Assembly: GCF_025685415.1 (NCBI RefSeq)
Contig: NZ_JAGSYB010000001.1
Location: forward strand, 2,666,001-2,730,000
Reading direction: 5' to 3'
Source of the DNA: Terriglobus aquaticus
GTDB lineage: Bacteria > Acidobacteriota > Terriglobia > Terriglobales > Acidobacteriaceae
Length of the DNA: 64,000 nucleotides
The translations under genes and the position numbers were made by a program. Positions 54,691-63,412 of the stretch are shown here, piece by piece. The stretch's first letter is position 1; every line of letters starts with the position of its first letter. The notes below the pieces were generated by a model. The model made no database searches and had not been told where the DNA came from. It saw only the letters and a program-made list of their open reading frames with translations.

Positions 54691-54802
54691 CTGTTGCACC
54701 GCGTGTCTCATGTTGACGCGACGGCATAACCGTTCCGTCACACAGGACACCATCTCACTGCTTGTATGCCGCACTGCATGGCAGCGCGGCAAGGAGAGTG
54801 TG

Positions 54803-55321
54803 ATGGCAAAGATCCAAAGCGTGCAGCAGTTGACCACGGTCGCAATGAGCTATGTGCTCGACATGGAAGAGAAGATTGCGGAGGCCGCGCCCAAGTGGGC
54901 CGAAGCCGCGTCCGATCCTGACCTGAAGCAACTGTTCGGCAAGACCGCAACCAAGAGCAAGGAATACGCGCAGCGCGTGGAGCAGGCATTTGGCAAGCTG
55001 GGCAGCCAGGTGGAGCGCAATGACAACCACGTGACGGCCGCAATGCTGCACGAGGTGGACGGCATGATCCAGAACACCGATGCCGGTCCCATTCGCGACT
55101 CGGCACTGATCGTTGCGGCGAACCAGCAGCAGCTCTTCCGCGTGGCGTCGTACGGTTCCATCGAGAGCTATGCCAAGGTGATCGGAAAGCAGGACGCGGT
55201 CAGCGAGATCAAGGCATCGCTGGAAGACAGCAAGGGTGGCGACCAGAAGTTCACGGAACTTGCGGAAAGCAAAATCAACCAACAGGCGGCCGAAGCGGGA
55301 CAGCAGATGGCGAACGCGTAA
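54803..55321 (+). CDS. DUF892/YciE-YciF-like ferritin-fold protein
   Basis: The protein is 172 residues from ATG 54803, preceded by AAGGAGAG. It is almost entirely helical, with four long helices as in the DUF892 ferritin-like family. Segments SYVLDMEEKIAEAAPKWAEAA and DQKFTELAESKINQQAAEAG are visible. Metal-binding Glu/His positions are partly present (MLHEVDGMI). YciE/YciF homologues are induced by stress. A Rho-independent terminator follows 20 bases later. A longer frame starting at 54626 lies inside the Hsp70 gene. Confidence 0.8.
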   Translation: MAKIQSVQQLTTVAMSYVLDMEEKIAEAAPKWAEAASDPDLKQLFGKTATKSKEYAQRVEQAFGKLGSQVERNDNHVTAAMLHEVDGMIQNTDAGPIRDSALIVAANQQQLFRVASYGSIESYAKVIGKQDAVSEIKASLEDSKGGDQKFTELAESKINQQAAEAGQQMANA

Positions 55322-55340
55322 TATCCCCGCGCAAAGCACG

Positions 55341-55369
55341 AAGGCGAGCCGCATTGGCTCGCCTTTTCC
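55341..55369. terminator. Rho-independent terminator
   Basis: AAGGCGAGCC-GCATT-GGCTCGCCTT (55341-55365) followed by TTCC. It serves the DUF892 gene and the convergent msrA gene. Confidence 0.88.
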
Positions 55370-55387
55370 TGTTCACATAGCGTTTCG

Positions 55388-56086
55388 TTACTCGCCCTTG
55401 TAATCCACAAACAGATCCGGGTAGGTCGCTTTCAGCGACTTGATCTTGGGCACATCGCATACCTGGATGTACGGGTTGTCGGGATTGCGCAGCGCGTAGT
55501 CCTGGTGGTAGTCCTCCGCACGGTAAAAGCCGTTCAGCGGGGTCACTTGCGTGACGATCGGCGCGTTGAACAAGTGCGCGGCATTCAGTTGCGCGATGTA
55601 GGCCTTCGCGATCCCCTGCTGCTGAGGATTGGAAAAGAAGATGGCCGAGCGGTAGCTTGTACCCTCATCCGGCCCCTGCCGGTTCAACTGCGTGGGATCG
55701 TGTGCGACCGAGAAGAAGATGCGCAGCAGACCGCCGTACGTGATGACGGACGGATCGTACGTCACCTTCACCGATTCGGCATGGCCCGTCGTCTCTGTGG
55801 TCACCTGGTCGTAGGTCGCGGTCTCTTTTGACCCGCCGGAGTAACCCACCTCGGTTGCCGTCACGCCCTTTACCCGTTCAAACACGGACTGCGTGCCCCA
55901 GAAGCATCCGCCGGCGAAGACCGCGGTCTGCAGCGGCTCTTTCGCCAAGGGCGTGTCGTGCTGCGGCAGCGGGAACTTGCGGACGGCAGAGCTGGCTGCT
56001 GATGCGCCTGCAACGGGCGCGGCATGGCAGCCGGTTAGCGGCAGAAGCACAGCACAGGCGAGCAGGGCGGAGCGAACGGCGTTCAT
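55388..56086 (-). CDS. msrA: Peptide methionine sulfoxide reductase A (lipoprotein)
   Basis: The protein is 232 residues from ATG 56086. A lipobox LTGC near residue 20 anchors it outside the cytoplasm. The catalytic motif GGCFWGTQSVFERV holds the nucleophilic cysteine. GYSGG and YHQDY segments are family-typical. It repairs oxidised methionine in periplasmic proteins. MsrB is not encoded nearby. A start two codons upstream (56092) is equally possible. It is monocistronic and shares a terminator with the DUF892 gene. Confidence 0.94.
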   Translation of the reverse strand: MNAVRSALLACAVLLPLTGCHAAPVAGASAASSAVRKFPLPQHDTPLAKEPLQTAVFAGGCFWGTQSVFERVKGVTATEVGYSGGSKETATYDQVTTETTGHAESVKVTYDPSVITYGGLLRIFFSVAHDPTQLNRQGPDEGTSYRSAIFFSNPQQQGIAKAYIAQLNAAHLFNAPIVTQVTPLNGFYRAEDYHQDYALRNPDNPYIQVCDVPKIKSLKATYPDLFVDYKGE

Positions 56087-56208
56087 ACCCATTGGACTCG
56101 GTCGCAACCCGCGCGGGTGCACGCAAGACTCGCGTTCGCAAGCAGGACTCGATGCGATGTTTACGGTATGCAAAGAGGCGGACCGTTAGACCATCGCCGC
56201 AGAACCGC

Positions 56209-56736
56209 TCAGTCGCGCTCGCGCCGGTAGTCCCCGCTCTTGCCGCCGCTCTTACTCAGCAAAACGATCTCCCGGATACGAATGCCCTTATCCAGCGCCT
56301 TGGTCATGTCGTACACGGTCAACGCAGCGACGCTCGCCGCGGTCATGGCCTCCATCTCTACGCCGGTGCCGGCCACGGTCGCGGCGGTGGCGCGAATGCG
56401 GACGCCGCCTCCGGTGCGCAGCAGCTCGGCAGGGTGGACAACAGTCGCTTCCACGTCGATGAAGCTAAGCGGCAGCGGGTGGCACATGGGGATGAGGTCG
56501 GCAGTTTTCTTGGCAGCCATGATGCCCGCGAAGCGCGCGACCTCCAGCGGATTGCCCTTGGGGTTCTGCGGCAACGCAGCGAGTACCTCGGCGTTGAGTT
56601 CAACGAAGGCCTCGGCCACGGCCTCGCGCCGTGTGGCGGACTTCGCGCTCACGTCGACCATGTAGGCCTCGCCCGCGGCGTTGTAGTGGCTCAGGCTTGT
56701 GGGTGCTCCAGCCGGTGCTGCGGATTTCTTGCTCAC
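56209..56736 (-). CDS. moaC: Cyclic pyranopterin monophosphate synthase MoaC
   Basis: The protein is 175 residues from GTG 56736, preceded by GGGAGGACCT. It makes cyclic pyranopterin monophosphate in molybdenum cofactor synthesis. The motif [16 protein letters not shown] and the C-terminal [28 protein letters not shown] are diagnostic. A ~16-residue Ala/Pro-rich N-terminal extension precedes the usual start. It overlaps the membrane-protein gene upstream by 4 bases. No other moa genes lie in the window. Confidence 0.95.
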   Translation of the reverse strand: MSKKSAAPAGAPTSLSHYNAAGEAYMVDVSAKSATRREAVAEAFVELNAEVLAALPQNPKGNPLEVARFAGIMAAKKTADLIPMCHPLPLSFIDVEATVVHPAELLRTGGGVRIRATAATVAGTGVEMEAMTAASVAALTVYDMTKALDKGIRIREIVLLSKSGGKSGDYRRERD

Positions 56737-56996
56737 AGGTCCTCCCCGCGCATCATGCGCATGCCGATCAGCAGCAGAGCCACATCGGCCACGATCCAAG
56801 GCCAGCGCGGGCTCGCGATGCGGTGGTTGTAGATGCTGCCGCGCGACAGCAGAAAGCCGCCCAGGATCACCAGGACGGGCGCGAAGACAGCCAACGCCAC
56901 AAGAGCACGGCCAAAGGACGCACGACGTATGCCGGCACGCACCGCGCCCGCACGGGTCTGCTCGTCTCTTGCGGCATTGTCCTTTTCGGGTCTCAC
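56733..56996 (-). CDS. Small two-helix membrane protein upstream of moaC
   Basis: The protein is 87 residues from GTG 56996 (the next residues are [14 protein letters not shown]). Two hydrophobic helices are visible (~32-50 and ~66-79) around the short loop [16 protein letters not shown]. The stop overlaps the moaC start by 4 bases, so they are probably cotranslated. No family is recognised; molybdenum cofactor synthesis needs no known protein of this type, so the pairing may only be operon neighbourhood. The start is uncertain. Confidence 0.55.
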   Translation of the reverse strand: MRPEKDNAARDEQTRAGAVRAGIRRASFGRALVALAVFAPVLVILGGFLLSRGSIYNHRIASPRWPWIVADVALLLIGMRMMRGEDL

Positions 56997-57057
56997 ACTG
57001 CCAGCGTATCGCAGCCACGGCAGTAACTTTCTCGGGCAAACCTGCGTCTCCACACGT

Positions 57058-58239
57058 GTGCGCCCGCTCGTTGCTTCCGTGCTTGCTTCCGCGCTGCTGC
57101 CCGTACGCGTCGCCGCGACACAGCAGATCCGGACGGCAGCGCAGACGGGAATCCCTTCGCGCATCCAGATCCTTGCTCCTGCAGCGACGCCTGCGGCAAC
57201 TGCAGCACTCTCCCACCGCAACACTCACAGCAAGCTCACCATCGATGCTGCCGCAGCGGACTGGACCGACACCGGCGTTCCGGTACTGGCCGGCGACGCG
57301 CTCACCTTCGAGGCCAGCGGCAGCATTCAACTCGGCGACCACACGCTCTCTCCGGACGGTGCTACGCGCGGCTGGCGCGACATGCTGCGGCGTTTTCCGG
57401 TGGACACTGCCAATGCCGGCGCCCTGGTTGGCCGCATCGGCAGCCGCGCCGCGGCGGTGCCGTTCACCGTGGGCGCGCAGTCCACGCTGACGGCAACAGA
57501 GAGCGGCAATCTCTTCCTCCGCGTGAACGCCAGCAACGAGCTCCCGGCGGTGGGCCAGCTCCGCGTGCAAGTGCGCGTCACAGCCGCTGGTGCGACGCCG
57601 GCAGAAACGCCCAACACGCTGCGGACGCCGGCAAACCTCCTGAGCACGCTCTCTCCGGCGACGATGGATGCCCTGCCGCGCCGCGTTGCCGACCGCGACG
57701 GCGAGCCGGGCGACGCCACAAACTTCGCGCTGCTTGGCACCGAGCAGCAGGTGCGAACGGCTCTGGCGAATGCTGGCTGGCTTGAGGTGGATGCGAACGC
57801 GCCGGCAGCGCTGGTGCATGGCCTCTTGAATACGTTGCAGCACAAGCCCTACGTTGAGGTGCCGATGAGCACGCTGTACCTCTTTGGCCGGCCTCAGGAT
57901 CTTGGGTTTGCCCGCGCTTCGGCCATTACGGTTGCGACGGAGCGACACCACCTGCGCTGCTGGAACAGCGGCGTGACTGTTGGCGGAGTGCCGCTTTGGA
58001 TCGGCGCTGCCACGCACGATGTCGGCCTGGAGCGTGATCAGCGTAACGGCCAGGTGACGCACCGCATTGCGCCAGAGATCGACCAGGAGCGCGACTTCCT
58101 GCGCGACTCATTGCAGGGCAGCGGCGGAGTAGCTGCAGCGGCCTACTTTACGCCGCTGAACCCGGTGCACCAGGCGCGCACCGCCACCGGTGGCAGCTTC
58201 ACCACGGACGGTCGCATGTTGGTGGTCCAGCTCCGCTGA
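57058..58239 (+). CDS. Secreted LssY_C-domain protein
   Basis: Taken from GTG 57058, this encodes 393 residues with a signal peptide (1-19, ending VAATQ). Residues ~60-190 form a beta domain. The C-terminal ~190 residues match the LssY C-terminal domain: [39 protein letters not shown], and [15 protein letters not shown]. The HHLRCWN segment is also present. LssY-type domains occur with PAP2 phosphatases and in secretion clusters; the function is unknown. No ribosome site is clear. Longer frames run over the small membrane protein on the other strand. Confidence 0.7.
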   Translation: MRPLVASVLASALLPVRVAATQQIRTAAQTGIPSRIQILAPAATPAATAALSHRNTHSKLTIDAAAADWTDTGVPVLAGDALTFEASGSIQLGDHTLSPDGATRGWRDMLRRFPVDTANAGALVGRIGSRAAAVPFTVGAQSTLTATESGNLFLRVNASNELPAVGQLRVQVRVTAAGATPAETPNTLRTPANLLSTLSPATMDALPRRVADRDGEPGDATNFALLGTEQQVRTALANAGWLEVDANAPAALVHGLLNTLQHKPYVEVPMSTLYLFGRPQDLGFARASAITVATERHHLRCWNSGVTVGGVPLWIGAATHDVGLERDQRNGQVTHRIAPEIDQERDFLRDSLQGSGGVAAAAYFTPLNPVHQARTATGGSFTTDGRMLVVQLR

Positions 58240-58308
58240 ACCCGTGTCAGCAGCGACACGGATGCGCTACGCTGTTCGCGCGTGCCAGAAGCACGCCGAG
58301 GTGGATCG

Positions 58309-58749
58309 ATGCAGGAACGAACCACAGTCATCCCTTCTATGCGTTATCACGATGCCGACGCAGCCATCCAGTGGCTGGAACGTGCTCTCGGCTTTACGCA
58401 GCACGCCGTGTACCGTCATCCGGATAAGGGTCACGTGGTCCATGCGGAGCTGGTGCATCGCCGCAGTCGCGGTGGTGTTGGCATGGTCATGCTGGGCAGC
58501 ACACACAACGAATCCGAAATGGCGACGCATTATCGCCGGCCAGCCGAGGTCGGCGGAGTCACCTCAAGCGCGTACCTGATCGTGGACGACTGCGACCCGG
58601 TCTACGCAGCAGCGCAAAGCACCAGTGCGGAGATCCTAATGACACTGCGGACCATGGACTACGGCGGCAAAGCGTTCGCCGTCCGCGACCCGGAAGGACA
58701 TATCTGGTCCGTGGGTGAGTACGATCCGTTTGCTCTGCTAACTGCCTAG
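58309..58749 (+). CDS. VOC-superfamily (glyoxalase/PhnB-like) protein
   Basis: The protein is 146 residues from ATG 58309 with an AGGTGG ribosome site. The fold opens SMRYHDADAAIQWLERALGF and closes with FAVRDPEGHIWSVGEYDPF. The metal ligand positions are partly present (HAELV and the final E). PhnB-like members bind small ligands and often do not catalyse glyoxalase reactions. Its stop overlaps that of the CHAD gene on the other strand by 4 bases. Confidence 0.87.
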   Translation: MQERTTVIPSMRYHDADAAIQWLERALGFTQHAVYRHPDKGHVVHAELVHRRSRGGVGMVMLGSTHNESEMATHYRRPAEVGGVTSSAYLIVDDCDPVYAAAQSTSAEILMTLRTMDYGGKAFAVRDPEGHIWSVGEYDPFALLTA

Positions 58750-59681
58750 CCGCGGTATGGGTGCTTGGCTGTGCGCAGGCCGTGCTTACCGGTGGTGAAC
58801 TCCAGTGCCAGTTGCAGGTGGAACTCCGCCAAGGCGGCATTGCGGTGGCGCCGGTACCGCTCGGCCAGTGCTGACTTCTTGCCCAGCGTGCGCGCGGCAG
58901 CACACTCCAGCGTGAGCCAGTCGTGCCACGCTCCGCCCGCTTCCTGCAGGTATTCGAAGCGCTGCGCCAAGCGCTTTGCTTCGGACGAACCTTCCGGCAG
59001 GCTCTCGGCCATGTAGCGGCACTGCTTGGCGACCTTGCGCAGGTCGTGCAGCGTGTCTTCGTCCAGACGCTGCAATCGCTGTAGCGCATGGGCGCGGTCC
59101 GGGTGACGGTCGGCCTGCAGCACGACGCGAGCCCTCGCTGCAAACCAGTTCTGAATCTGCTCGCTCAGTTCGGGCGCGGTAAACGTGCGCGGACGGCTGC
59201 CGGAGGTCGAGCCGATCACACTGCGAAGAGCGTGCATGGCCCGGGACAGATCCTCGCTCTCGGCCTTCAGGGTGCCCGTGAGCTCTCCCGTTTCACGATC
59301 GCGTTTCTTGTGCAGCTTCTTCAGCAGCTTCTGCGCTTCGCGGCGTACCTGATCGCCGTGCGATCCGTTGTGTACCGCCGCGCTGTCGGGCATGTCCGCT
59401 TCGATCATGTCGATCTGCACGTCCATGTCGCGCACCGTGGCAGCCGCACGTCGCACGCGCCGCAGCAGCCGCTGCACCTCGTCCGCCTGCTCGTTGTGCT
59501 CGGGAATGCCGGGCAGGAGGCTGACCAGCACTAGCTGCGCCTCCATGCGGCGGGTACTGGTGCGCAGGCGATGTACGGGACTCTTGTCCGCACTGGTTTG
59601 CGCAACGAGCATGGCGCTCTCCAGGGCCTGGATCTGGCTGTCGAGCAAACTGCTCGCCACAATGTGCCGGGCTGAACTCAC
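58746..59681 (-). CDS. CHAD-domain protein
   Basis: The protein is 311 residues from GTG 59681. Conserved basic/histidine helices are PVHRLRTSTRRMEAQLVLV and DTLHDLRKVAKQCRYMAESL. Such CHAD domains bind polyphosphate through surface Lys/Arg. Helices are long and amphipathic throughout. CHAD genes often sit next to CYTH phosphatases or polyphosphate kinase, none of which is seen here. It is divergent from the ABC transporter genes with 212 bases between. Frames starting further upstream are non-coding. Confidence 0.85.
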   Translation of the reverse strand: MSSARHIVASSLLDSQIQALESAMLVAQTSADKSPVHRLRTSTRRMEAQLVLVSLLPGIPEHNEQADEVQRLLRRVRRAAATVRDMDVQIDMIEADMPDSAAVHNGSHGDQVRREAQKLLKKLHKKRDRETGELTGTLKAESEDLSRAMHALRSVIGSTSGSRPRTFTAPELSEQIQNWFAARARVVLQADRHPDRAHALQRLQRLDEDTLHDLRKVAKQCRYMAESLPEGSSEAKRLAQRFEYLQEAGGAWHDWLTLECAAARTLGKKSALAERYRRHRNAALAEFHLQLALEFTTGKHGLRTAKHPYRG

Positions 59682-59774
59682 ACAGGTATAGATGCAAAGG
59701 CGCCACGGTGGTCTCTTTGCCGTCGCAGCATCTGTCTTCGCACCGTCACGGCGAAGCTGCGCTGCGATCGCAAG

Positions 59775-59788
59775 ATGACACCTGTCAT
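59775..59788. promoter_or_regulatory. Palindrome ATGACA-CC-TGTCAT upstream of the ABC transporter
   Basis: Perfect 6-base arms, 106 bases before the ATP-binding gene and 94 bases before the CHAD start. It is a possible operator for either. Confidence 0.4.
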
Positions 59789-59893
59789 GCCTCAGCAATG
59801 AAACATGCGCTGGGGCTGCGCACGCCCGGCGCTTACTCTGACTGTGTTGGATCCAGCCGCCCCGTAGCAAGGCAGCCGAAGAAAGAGAGCTCC

Positions 59894-60850
59894 ATGTCGA
59901 CCAGCACGCTTTCCATGCCCGCAGCCAATACCGCCAATCCGGCCCTGGCCAGCCAGGTGGCACCCCCGGCGCAGTTGACCGGCGTAACCCATCGCTACGG
60001 CTCAGGAGCGGCCGCGCACGTTGCGCTCGATCGTTTTTCGTTGACGGTGCGTCCCGGCGAGGTCCTTGCATTGCTGGGTCCGAACGGCGCAGGCAAGACG
60101 ACCGCGATCAAGCTGCTGCTGGGTCTGCTGCGGCCCACAGAGGGCACCGCCACCGTCTTCGGCGGCAGCCCGCTGGAAACGCGTACCCGCGAGCGTCTGG
60201 GCGCCATGCTGCAGGTGGCCCGTGTGCCCGAGACGCTGACCGCAAGCGAGTACCTGGACCTGTTCCGCAGCTACTACCCGCGGCCGCTGCCGCAGGATGA
60301 GGTCATTCGCATTGCCGGCTTGCAGGAGATCGCCAAGAAGCAGTTCAAGGACCTGAGCGGCGGTCAAAAACAACGGCTGCTGTTTGCTCTTGCAATCTGC
60401 GGCGACCCCGATCTGGTCTTCCTAGACGAGCCCACGCTGGGCATGGACATTGAGACTCGCCATGCGCTGTGGGCGCAGGTTCGCGCGCTGAGTGAGCGCG
60501 GCAAGTCCGTTCTGCTGACCACGCACTACCTGGAAGAGGCCGACACCCTGGCGCACCGCATCGCCGTGATCGCACGCGGCCGCGTAATCGCCGAGGGCAC
60601 GCCCGTCGACATCAAGGCGCAGGTCAGCGGCCGCAAGGTGCGCTGCGTCACCGAAGTTCCCGAAGCGCAACTGCGCGCCCTGCCCGGCGTCATCGACGTG
60701 GAGTACATCGGTTCTGCTGTGACGCTGACCGTGAAGCAGGCCGAGCCCGTGCTGCGCGCCCTGCTGCCGCTGGACTCCTCGCTGCACTCGCTGGAAGTGA
60801 CCAGCCCCAACCTGGAAGACGCCTTTCTCGCCCTTACGCAAGACAAGTAA
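59894..60850 (+). CDS. ABC transporter ATP-binding protein (ABC-2 exporter type)
   Basis: The protein is 318 residues from ATG 59894. Walker A is GPNGAGKTT, the signature is LSGGQKQR, and Walker B is LVFLDEPT. The D-loop and switch histidine (LLTTHYLEEAD) are intact. The sequence resembles the daunorubicin-resistance/NatA-like group that pairs with ABC-2 permeases. The first ~35 residues are low-complexity. The permease gene follows after 36 bases, completing the exporter. A two-component or GntR regulator, often found with such pairs, is missing. Confidence 0.95.
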   Translation: MSTSTLSMPAANTANPALASQVAPPAQLTGVTHRYGSGAAAHVALDRFSLTVRPGEVLALLGPNGAGKTTAIKLLLGLLRPTEGTATVFGGSPLETRTRERLGAMLQVARVPETLTASEYLDLFRSYYPRPLPQDEVIRIAGLQEIAKKQFKDLSGGQKQRLLFALAICGDPDLVFLDEPTLGMDIETRHALWAQVRALSERGKSVLLTTHYLEEADTLAHRIAVIARGRVIAEGTPVDIKAQVSGRKVRCVTEVPEAQLRALPGVIDVEYIGSAVTLTVKQAEPVLRALLPLDSSLHSLEVTSPNLEDAFLALTQDK

Positions 60851-60886
60851 AGCCACTCGCAACCGAGACCGCTTCAGGAGCACGCC

Positions 60887-61672
60887 ATGAGCACCGCCGC
60901 CACGCTTCCCGCCCGCGCACCGCAGTTTCCGCTGTACGTGAAAGAAACCAAGTACGAGTTCCTGCGCCTCTTGCGCGCCCGCGCCTTTTCCGTCGCCACC
61001 ATCGGCTTTCCGGTCATGTTTTACCTCTTGTTTGGCGTGGTGGTGGGCAACAGTTCGCCCGATGGCCAGTGGCGCGCCAAATACCTTTTGGGCACCTACT
61101 GCATCTTTGGCCTGGTGGGCTGCTGCCTGTTCAGCATCTGCGTCACGCTGGCCAACGAGCGTGCGCTGGGCTGGCTGGAATTGAAGCAGGCCAGCCCCAT
61201 GCCTGCGCCCGCGTACCTGCTCGCCAAGCTGCTGACCGCCGCCGCCTTTGGTGCCATCATTCTCGCCATCCTGACCACGTGCGGCATCCAGTTCGGCCAC
61301 GCTGTGGTTCCCGCGAACCAGCTTCGCCACTTGGTGGAAGTGGTGCTGGCCGGCACGCTGCCCTTTGCTGCCATGGGTTTGCTATTGAGCATGGTGGTTC
61401 CTCCTAACGCGGCTGCCGGCGTGGTGAACCTGATTTACCTGCCCATGAGCTTCCTCTCTGGCCTGTGGATTCCGCTGGGCGGCCTGCCCAAGTGGATCAG
61501 CAGCGTGGCCCCGGCGCTGCCCACCTGGCACATGGGCCAACTGGCGCTTTGGGCGCTGGGCTACGGCTCAAAATGGCAGCCTTGGCAGCACGTGGTGTGG
61601 CTCGCGGCCTTTACCGTGGTGGCGCTCCTGCTCACCGTATTTCTGTTCCGCCGCAACGCCGCCAAGGCGTAA
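60887..61672 (+). CDS. ABC-2 type permease
   Basis: The protein is 261 residues with six hydrophobic helices. The ABC-2 fold segments are FSVATIGFPVMFYLLFG, YCIFGLVGCCLFSICVT, and PMSFLSGLWIPLGGLPKWI. It forms the membrane channel with the ATPase encoded just upstream. The substrate is unknown. It is followed by a clear Rho-independent terminator. Confidence 0.93.
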   Translation: MSTAATLPARAPQFPLYVKETKYEFLRLLRARAFSVATIGFPVMFYLLFGVVVGNSSPDGQWRAKYLLGTYCIFGLVGCCLFSICVTLANERALGWLELKQASPMPAPAYLLAKLLTAAAFGAIILAILTTCGIQFGHAVVPANQLRHLVEVVLAGTLPFAAMGLLLSMVVPPNAAAGVVNLIYLPMSFLSGLWIPLGGLPKWISSVAPALPTWHMGQLALWALGYGSKWQPWQHVVWLAAFTVVALLLTVFLFRRNAAKA

Positions 61673-61698
61673 GCCTCACGTACCAAAGCAGGTACTGC

Positions 61699-61745
61699 CT
61701 ACTCCCGGGTCCACAGTGGCCCGGGAGTAGTTCTTGCTGCGTTTT
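61699..61745 (+). terminator. Rho-independent terminator of the ABC operon
   Basis: CTACTCCCGGG and its complement CCCGGGAGTAG (61699-61709, 61720-61730) flank a 10-base loop. TTCTTGCTGCGTTTTT follows. Confidence 0.82.
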
Positions 61746-61860
61746 TGAAGCTCGTACACGATTGCCCAAGAAGCTGTGCAACAACACAAATCTCACGGCT
61801 GCACTGCTCCTGGTGCAAGGTGACAGCGCGTAGGAGGTGCGCTAGCCTGTAACTCCGAAA

Positions 61861-61877
61861 GGCGAATAAAAGGCGAA
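61861..61877 (+). promoter_or_regulatory. Direct repeat GGCGAA-N5-GGCGAA, candidate SOS operator of imuA
   Basis: GGCGAA at 61861-61866 and again at 61872-61877, ending 5 bases before the imuA ATG. The longer units AAAGGCGAA repeat at 61858 and 61869. Spacing and sequence match the dinB site at 2163. Read as GAAT-N7-GAAC it resembles a direct-repeat LexA box. Confidence 0.55.
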
Positions 61878-61882
61878 CAACC

Positions 61883-63412
61883 ATGCCAGCCCTCACCGCA
61901 GCCCTCCTCAAGTCCCAGATCGAAGCTCAGCTCGCCCACCGCATCCCCGCAGCGCTGTCGCCCATGGCGCGCGAGGAGGCCGAGCGGCAGCCGCTGCACG
62001 ATCCGCGGCTTACGGAGTTGCTGGGTGGCGGCGTTCCCGTGGGCGGCATCACGGAAATTCATGGGCAGGCCTGCTCTGGCCGCACTTCCGTAGCGTTATC
62101 CCTGGCTGCTGCGGTCACTGCTGCGGAGCGGGTGGTCGCCTGGATTGACGTGAGCGACGAGCTGGACCCCGAGACCGCCGCGCTGTTTGGCGTAGACCTG
62201 GAACGGCTGCTATGGGTGCGCTGCGGCGCGCCTGCGCAGGAGAAGTCGCCAAGGTCAGCAGCCCTGCCCTCGCAGAAAGCGGATCCGGACACCAGGGAGC
62301 CTGCCGCGATTGCCTCCATGGAGAGCGCCCCCGCGGAGCCGAACCTGGTCGCCACGAATCACACGCCGCGTCCGGTGGGAAATGGTGGCTGCGGTAGCCC
62401 GCACCCGCGCGGCGAAGGCCGCGGCATGGCCGAAGCGATCGACGCGCTCCTGCAGCAGCAGCCACGCTCGGCCGCGATTCCGGATCGCCGCGCACGAAAG
62501 AAAATCGGCACGCCCGGCATGCCCAACCGCGACATTGCGCAAGCGATGAAGCCGCAGAGCGTGAGCCATCATGTGGCCATGGTGCTGGGCAAGGCCGCCA
62601 GGTTCCCTACCGGCAAGCCAGTCACTTCCGCAAAGAGCAATCTAGTTCCGCCAGAAGAGATCGTGCCCACCAACGGCAGCCTGTTCGGCCGGCAGGTGGA
62701 GCGCAAGGTGAGCTGTGGCTCGAACCGTCTGCCTTCTGCGGCAGACGCGCCAATCGGCTCTACCCGGTTGCCACCGGCGCAGCGGCCGCCCATGCCGTTT
62801 CCACATGCGTCGCCTTATCGCGAGGAGCAGATTCCGACCGACCGGCAGCCCTCGCGCCGCGCACAGCCGATTGCACCGCAGAAACCCAAACCACGCCAGG
62901 ACGTGCAAGGCCTGAATGCACTCGCTGCACGCCGCAAGGATGGCGCCGAGGATGTGTGGGCACCGCTTGACCAGGCGCTGCGCAGCGTCGATCTGCTGCT
63001 GCAGGCCGGTGGCTTCAGCCTGCTTGTGCTCGACCTGAGTTCCCTGCCTGCAGACAAAGTGTGGCGTATTCCACTGGCCACCTGGTTCCGGTTCCGCGCC
63101 GGCTGCGAACGCTCGCGTGGCAGCCTTGTCGTTCTGTCGCAACATCCGTGCGCTCGCGCCAGCGCCGACCTTACCGTCTCGCTGCGCCGCAAGGAGCTGC
63201 ACACCGAAGGCAACCGCATCCTGACCGGCAGCAGCATCAGCGTGGAATTGGAGCAGCAGCGCCGTGGGACCGGGACGACCGTTGCACCTCTGGATCGCTT
63301 TGCATCGCAAAGCAAAGTCGTTCCGTTCCGCAAGCCGGTGCAATCGGACCATCGCGCACACACACCGGAACCGCTGTGGAAGGCTGACACGCACTGGAGC
63401 GTGCGCGCGTGA
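61883..63412 (+). CDS. imuA: ImuA-like protein of the ImuA-ImuB-DnaE2 mutasome
   Basis: This 509-residue RecA-like protein works with ImuB and DnaE2 in damage-induced mutagenesis. The nucleotide loop is EIHGQACSGRTS; arginine replaces the usual lysine. A second strand, FSLLVLDLSSLPADKVW, and the SLVVLSQHPCARASADL segment follow. Between residues ~118 and ~350 lies a ~230-residue Pro/Ala/Arg-rich insert, so the protein is about twice the usual ImuA length. The stop overlaps the imuB start by 4 bases (GTGA). The direct repeat just upstream suggests SOS control. Confidence 0.82.
   Translation: MPALTAALLKSQIEAQLAHRIPAALSPMAREEAERQPLHDPRLTELLGGGVPVGGITEIHGQACSGRTSVALSLAAAVTAAERVVAWIDVSDELDPETAALFGVDLERLLWVRCGAPAQEKSPRSAALPSQKADPDTREPAAIASMESAPAEPNLVATNHTPRPVGNGGCGSPHPRGEGRGMAEAIDALLQQQPRSAAIPDRRARKKIGTPGMPNRDIAQAMKPQSVSHHVAMVLGKAARFPTGKPVTSAKSNLVPPEEIVPTNGSLFGRQVERKVSCGSNRLPSAADAPIGSTRLPPAQRPPMPFPHASPYREEQIPTDRQPSRRAQPIAPQKPKPRQDVQGLNALAARRKDGAEDVWAPLDQALRSVDLLLQAGGFSLLVLDLSSLPADKVWRIPLATWFRFRAGCERSRGSLVVLSQHPCARASADLTVSLRRKELHTEGNRILTGSSISVELEQQRRGTGTTVAPLDRFASQSKVVPFRKPVQSDHRAHTPEPLWKADTHWSVRA

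Noticed and set aside
56737-58062. Long N-terminal extension of the moaC frame
   Set aside because: It runs over the LssY_C gene and the small membrane protein; the GTG at 56736 has a strong ribosome site and starts a protein of normal MoaC length.
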